From Dehalococcoidia bacterium (lineage in GTDB: Bacteria; Chloroflexota; Dehalococcoidia; UBA2979): a DNA stretch of 9,719 bases. Where the stretch lies: positions 1 to 9,719 of the forward strand of contig JALOAM010000115.1 of the NCBI GenBank assembly GCA_023228765.1, in the 5' to 3' direction. The notes under the pieces were generated by a model. That model saw nothing but the letters and a program-made list of their open reading frames with translations, made no database searches and was not told the DNA's origin. Position 1 is the first letter of the stretch. Each line of letters starts with the position of its first letter. Positions 7,901 through 9,719 of this stretch are shown piece by piece. The position numbers and the translations under genes were made by a program.

Positions 7901-8466
7901 ATGCCGAGTTGGCGGCCGGCCGCGGCCACGCGCAGCGACATGTCGAGGATCTCGGCCTCGGTGGTCGCGCTGTTGTTGCCGAGGTCCACGAGGGCGCTCG
8001 CCACGTTGCCGGCGGCGTCCGTGGTCTCCCCCGCGACGTTCAGGAAGCGCGCGAGGTCCTGCGCTCCCTGCTCCCCGACGATGTTCGTGGCCGTGCCGAG
8101 CTTGGCCACGGTCTCGGTGAACGCGCCGAGGTTCCCGACCTCCACGCCGAGCTGTGCCGCTGTCGCGCCGAGGCCAGCGAGGGCAGCCGCCGACATCGGG
8201 ATCTCGCGCGACTGCGCGCGGAAGAGCTGGTTGAGGTCGCGCAGCTGGTCCTGGTTGGCGTTCGTCGTCTTCGCGACGGCCGCCATGGCGGACTCGTAGG
8301 AGAGCGCGGCAACGGAGGCCGCCCCAGCGCCAGCGACGAACGCGCCGCCGAGCGCCTTCTGCGTCGTCGTGAGCGACTTGTCGAGGCCGCTGTTGTCCAA
8401 CACGACCTCGATGACGGCCTGTCCGATAACGCCGGTCAGCACCCCACCGCCGAAGCCGCTCACCAT
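4993..8466 (-). CDS. phage tail tape measure protein (1157 aa)
   Basis: This protein fills the growing tail tube and sets its length; at the usual 0.15 nm per residue it predicts a tail of roughly 170 nm. The ATG at 8466 overlaps the previous stop as TGATG. Residues 1-60 hold VIEVVLDNSGLDKSL and a short hydrophobic segment. About 60-290 match the PhageMin_Tail / TP901-type core: YESAMAAVAKTT, IPMSAAALAGLGATAAQLGV near 90, MSLRVAAAGRQLGITTGET near 176 and AAMSSLGIRSEAGGTALSRV near 200. Hydrophobic, possibly membrane-active segments lie near 381-400 (LMALALFGLVAVGGP) and 431-448 (AGAAGALLAVGMAADGIL). Ten glycines in a row occupy about 686-695 and separate the core from the rest. About 812-970 is a charged coiled coil (KSIEERRAQRQADYDQQVADL). 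The end (TFAYLGETPRARPEIVSPEHL) has the G-E-x-x-x-E-I-V-x-P motif typical of tape measure C-termini. No peptidase or lytic domain was recognised. Following the two-frame chaperone region supports the call. Confidence 0.95.
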   Translation of the reverse strand: MVSGFGGGVLTGVIGQAVIEVVLDNSGLDKSLTTTQKALGGAFVAGAGAASVAALSYESAMAAVAKTTNANQDQLRDLNQLFRAQSREIPMSAAALAGLGATAAQLGVEVGNLGAFTETVAKLGTATNIVGEQGAQDLARFLNVAGETTDAAGNVASALVDLGNNSATTEAEILDMSLRVAAAGRQLGITTGETLGLSAAMSSLGIRSEAGGTALSRVLLDIYAKSQQGAVGLEDYAYVAGVTSEKFLQMVESNPIDALSAFIGGMATAEQRGFNLIAMLDEMSLGDVRVRDTLLRLAGAQDLVTASVRRGNEAYADNTALQHEFDIFAETGANQLKILANQFINLGIAAGNLTIPILKQVASVLGVLVDGFSAAPPQVQLMALALFGLVAVGGPLNAMLSLTWKNLGRLQAFALAGPAAWGKFAMSLGPAGAAGALLAVGMAADGILQKTTGHGLIDWLFRDPRTADAATGALAAFNDELARTDMVLNSDAGIRAAREELAGYVQDYQRAKEARDALAAQTGVAIADTRSMKEARATIVEMIKAAVDAGVSFEDLHRIVIGLDGELGDAARGAIPDYDERVRGLAASFADSEQAALSASRGFATVGESTGSASVGIIELGQNLLELNPRIMATAVALRLMNDLAAKNPMALFNFARGLMQVRELVSFQAGVEKLADFIVGDLGTRGGGGGGGGGGSAPTAIERATDAFADFGDRAPKALRAARAELLMYRTAAAQAGDTTARDLIDQLLTMDPTVSQMRNAIRGLQSQYGDLAAEASESARVLREASQIAADAWETLHGRAVSEADRAGGLIIRALREQADQALAVELKSIEERRAQRQADYDQQVADLRRHTDALLAPLQAELDALDAAGTADELKALDDAIALAWDPRERAKLEQQRVELLRRIRADELRDEMAGIEENHTRQAEALRRHLDDQLAALDAKERTARNIYARTTEQFALEEQARKMLLEGNLEEMTDLIRTYLGESWVQEFQSFGERVINGPLANLKRELQGILGLMGGVGAPGVSPGGRSAAMQAAIDRIASAKASGSALDAMRLPGLREQFQAQFGIASPLAGGGVITQPTFAYLGETPRARPEIVSPEHLMRRIVREESGGRGGVIELHNYTVLDGAVIDHRVERVVADATRQAAGRGRYGA

Positions 8467-8939
8467 CAGGCACCGCCCCCGAACGAGGCGCGGGAGACGA
8501 ACCCGCGCGCGGTGGCGGCCTTGATGTCGGCGAGGTTCGTGTAGCCACCCGGCCCCTTGCCGAGCAGGATGCGCACGATGACCGGATGCGAGCGGCGCAG
8601 CGCGGGGCGCAGGTACGGGCGCGGGAGCAGGTTGCCCGGCGCGTAGCCGAGTTCCAGCGCCCGCGCGTATGGCGCGCCCGCGATCACGTAGCCGCGGATC
8701 GAGTCGCGCTTCACCTCCACCTTGTGGTGGATCGACCGGCGCAGCTCGCCGGTGTCCACGCGGGGAGGTTCACCGGGGCGGCTCGGGACGTGAGGGCTAC
8801 CGCCGCCCTTCATGGAGCGCTTTACCTCGCGCTCGACGTAACCGGCCGCCAGTTCCATGCGCACCGCGAGCGAGCCGTCGATGGCCCGCATGAACCCCTC
8901 GGGGTTCCACTTCGCGATGCGCATGCGCGTGGACGCCAT
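8466..8939 (-). CDS. HK97 gp10-like tail-completion / head-tail joining protein (157 aa)
   Basis: The start is the ATG at 8939, overlapping the T-segment stop as TGATG with a GAGGG about 9 bases upstream. The frame stays open to 8975, but those extra 12 codons fall inside the previous gene. Visible family features are PSRPGEPPR (52-60) followed by DTGELRRSI (62-70), YARALELG (91-98) and PRPYLRPAL (106-114). This order, S-x-P-G-x-P-P, D-T-G-x-L-x-x-S-I, Y-A-x-x-x-E-x-G and P-R-P-F/Y-L-x-P-A, is the hallmark of the HK97 gp10-like family. Its members usually sit at the neck or tail terminus. An N-terminal helix (MELAAGYVEREVKRSM) precedes a GGGSPHV turn. The family is clear but the place is odd: these genes normally lie upstream of the major tail protein, not between the chaperones and the tape measure. 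Confidence 0.85.
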   Translation of the reverse strand: MASTRMRIAKWNPEGFMRAIDGSLAVRMELAAGYVEREVKRSMKGGGSPHVPSRPGEPPRVDTGELRRSIHHKVEVKRDSIRGYVIAGAPYARALELGYAPGNLLPRPYLRPALRRSHPVIVRILLGKGPGGYTNLADIKAATARGFVSRASFGGGA

Positions 8940-9364
8940 CAGGCAGCGCCCTCGGCGGGGTGCAGCTGTTCCCACAGGCGGCCCTCGGCGCGAGCCTTCG
9001 CGTTGAGCTGCTTGATGACGCCCAGCGCGTCTGCGCCCTGCCGGTACGAGCCTCCACCTGCGACGGCGCGGAGCTCGGAGAGGGCGGCGCGGGCCGCGGC
9101 CTTGGCGAGCACCCCGGCGCCGAGCTGGCGTGCAGGGATCACGGCGAGCTCGTGGCGCGCGCGCAGTACCGGGATGGACTCGAGGTAGGCGCGGAGGCGC
9201 TTCACGGGGACGTCTCCCCAGTCGCCTCCTCGGACGGGGGCTCGTCCGTAGTACCAGGAGAGCTCGGCGAAGACGGGCTCCCAGTCTCGGACGGGGCGCC
9301 GCCCAGCGTCGTCGTGAGGATGTCGCTGAGCCTCGTGGCGAGCTTGAACCCCGTCCGGTACGAG
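8939..9364 (-). CDS. tail assembly chaperone T-like segment in the -1 frame (G-T fusion part)
   Basis: This frame is open from the slip site to a TGA at 8941-8939 and adds 141 residues. Fused to the first 104 residues of the G-like protein it would give a 245-residue G-T product that, as in lambda, recruits the tail tube protein to the tape measure. After a poorly structured linker it contains WEPVFAELSWYYGRAPVRGG, VPVKRLRAYLESIPVLRA and helical RAALSELRAVAG and ALGVIKQLNAKARAEG. The run W-x-x-V-x-x-E-L-x-x-x-Y-G, P-V, R-L-R-x-Y-L-x-x-x-P resembles T-like regions of other siphoviruses. Codon third positions support the frame from about 9286 onward: 23 of 28 end in G or C at 9286-9203, against 16 of 26 before it. 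An alternative is independent translation from GTG at 9205, which overlaps the G stop as GTGA, has GGGGAG 8 bases upstream and gives 88 residues. The W-E-P-V-F part lies before that GTG, favouring the fusion. Confidence 0.75.
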   Translation of the reverse strand, partial: LVPDGVQARHEAQRHPHDDAGRRPVRDWEPVFAELSWYYGRAPVRGGDWGDVPVKRLRAYLESIPVLRARHELAVIPARQLGAGVLAKAAARAALSELRAVAGGGSYRQGADALGVIKQLNAKARAEGRLWEQLHPAEGAA

Positions 9365-9675
9365 AAAAAAGCCTGGATGATCGCCTCCCTCGTCTCGATG
9401 GGGAGCGCCTTCACCTGCGCCGCCTTCAGGGACGGCAGGACGAGGCGCACCATCTTGGAGTAGCGGTCGAGGTACTCCTTCTCCTCGGCAGCGGTGACCT
9501 TGTCTCGATCGCGGAGTTCGTTGACCCGCCGCCACGCGCGGTCGAGTTCGTTGCGGGCGTTGAGCCCGAGGTCGTCGAGCGTCGCGAAGGTGTGCTGCTC
9601 ACCGCCGAGGCGTACCCACAGCTGAGGGGGCAGGTCCTCGTCGAGGTCCAGGATGGGATCGGTCGTCGTGGTCAT
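9202..9675 (-). CDS. tail assembly chaperone, G-like (157 aa)
   Basis: A small acidic helical protein encoded just before the tape measure block. It is expected to bind the tape measure protein and keep it soluble until tube assembly. The ATG at 9675 has AAGAAGG 9 bases upstream. The N-terminus (MTTTTDPILDLDEDLPPQLW) is acidic. It is followed by VRLGGEQHTFATLDDLGL and a helical core (ARNELDRAWRRVNELRD, EEKEYLDRYSKMVRLVLPSL). Next comes LPIETREAIIQAFF, which matches the L-x-x-x-x-R-x-x-I-I-x-x-F motif of siphovirus chaperones. The last 30 residues are low complexity, rich in S, P, T and E, and overlap the -1 frame that carries the T-like sequence. Nearly all codons end in G or C up to about 9286 and fewer do after that, as expected where two frames overlap. 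Naming rests on length, motif, position and the frameshift arrangement. Confidence 0.85.
   Translation of the reverse strand: MTTTTDPILDLDEDLPPQLWVRLGGEQHTFATLDDLGLNARNELDRAWRRVNELRDRDKVTAAEEKEYLDRYSKMVRLVLPSLKAAQVKALPIETREAIIQAFFSYRTGFKLATRLSDILTTTLGGAPSETGSPSSPSSPGTTDEPPSEEATGETSP
9364..9370 (-). promoter_or_regulatory. candidate -1 ribosomal frameshift slippery site T TTT TTC
   Basis: On the coding strand the codons GCT TTT TTC (Ala102-Phe103-Phe104 of the G-like protein) contain the heptamer T TTT TTC, in phase with the X-XXY-YYZ rule for -1 slippage. It is the only run of six A or T that I see in this GC-rich window. Slippage moves the ribosome into the frame that stays open to 8939. 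A weak hairpin (AGCTCGCCACGAGGCT, one bulged G) starts about 19 bases downstream, further than the usual spacer, so no stimulator is firmly identified. Confidence 0.65.
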
Positions 9676-9719
9676 GTGGCCCTGCCTTCTTGGCTACGCC
9701 TGCGAGCGCCTCCTCGATG
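9676..9719 (-). other. end of upstream gene plus ribosome binding site, frame unresolved
   Basis: Only 44 bases precede the G-like start. One frame ends at TAG (9696-9694), leaving an 18-base gap with AAGAAGG as ribosome binding site; all seven of its codons end in G or C. A second frame gives a protein-like IEEALAGVAKKA but runs 77 bases into the G-like gene before a stop at 9599. A third ends as ATGA on the G-like start but uses poor codons. The TAG option fits best. In this gene order the major tail protein would be expected here, but nothing visible proves it. Confidence 0.35.

Noticed and set aside
5668..8544. A 958-codon open frame on the plus strand opposite the tape measure gene
   Set aside because: It mirrors the strong codon bias of the tape measure gene on the other strand, a usual artefact at this GC content. 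The translated sequence is low complexity and rich in R, E, V and H, with no recognisable motif and no plus-strand gene around it.
9298..9304. G GGC GGC as the main slippery site
   Set aside because: Re-pairing in the -1 frame would give GGG CGG with mismatches in both sites. T TTT TTC upstream pairs perfectly.
9365..9535. ATG at 9535 as the start of the T-like protein
   Set aside because: From 9535 to the slip site this frame is R-, G- and P-rich shadow of the G-like gene with no ribosome binding site of note. Frameshift entry or the GTG at 9205 explains the product better.
1..9719. CRISPR arrays, tRNA genes, insertion sequences, terminators, promoters, defence genes
   Set aside because: No repeat-spacer pattern, cloverleaf, transposase, terminal inverted repeats or hairpin followed by a T-run was seen. 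There is essentially no non-coding space for them.

Overview
The window is one uninterrupted piece of the tail-morphogenesis module of a tailed bacteriophage or prophage. Every gene is on the minus strand, so the module reads from right to left. The DNA is very GC-rich: hand counts give about 76% at 2521-2820 and 61% at the lowest stretch I counted, 1921-2220. The tail proteins have the style of siphoviruses that infect high-GC actinobacteria, mainly because of the tail hub protein and the fibronectin-type III and Dit-like modules. The host assignment is an inference. No integrase, lysis or capsid gene is present that could separate a phage genome from a prophage.

Order in the direction of transcription: (1) last few codons of an upstream gene whose frame cannot be fixed, 9676-9719; (2) tail assembly chaperone G-like, 9675-9202; (3) T-like extension in the -1 frame, ending at 8939, probably made as a G-T fusion by -1 frameshifting at T TTT TTC (9370-9364), with a GTG at 9205 as an alternative independent start; (4) HK97 gp10-like tail-completion protein, 8939-8466; (5) 1157-residue tape measure protein, 8466-4993; (6) 504-residue tail-tip protein with an inserted domain, 4996-3482; (7) 221-residue protein with fibronectin III and Dit-like parts, 3482-2817; (8) 892-residue tail hub with a long carbohydrate-binding-like insertion, 2817-139; (9) start of a small OB-fold-like tail-tip protein, 139 to beyond the left edge.

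From the T-like segment onward each stop overlaps the next start as TGATG, ATGA or TAATG. The block is therefore packed as one polycistronic, translationally coupled unit, with no intergenic gap, internal promoter or terminator visible. The proteins form one assembly line. The chaperones coat the tape measure, the tape measure sets tail length and nucleates tube assembly, and the downstream proteins build the tail tip where the host is recognised.

I see no defence system, CRISPR, RNA gene or transposon. The points worth a second look are the frameshift signal, two domain insertions in adjacent tip proteins (one with clearly lower GC), a fibronectin domain that appears split across a TGATG junction, and the unusual position of the gp10-like gene between the chaperones and the tape measure.
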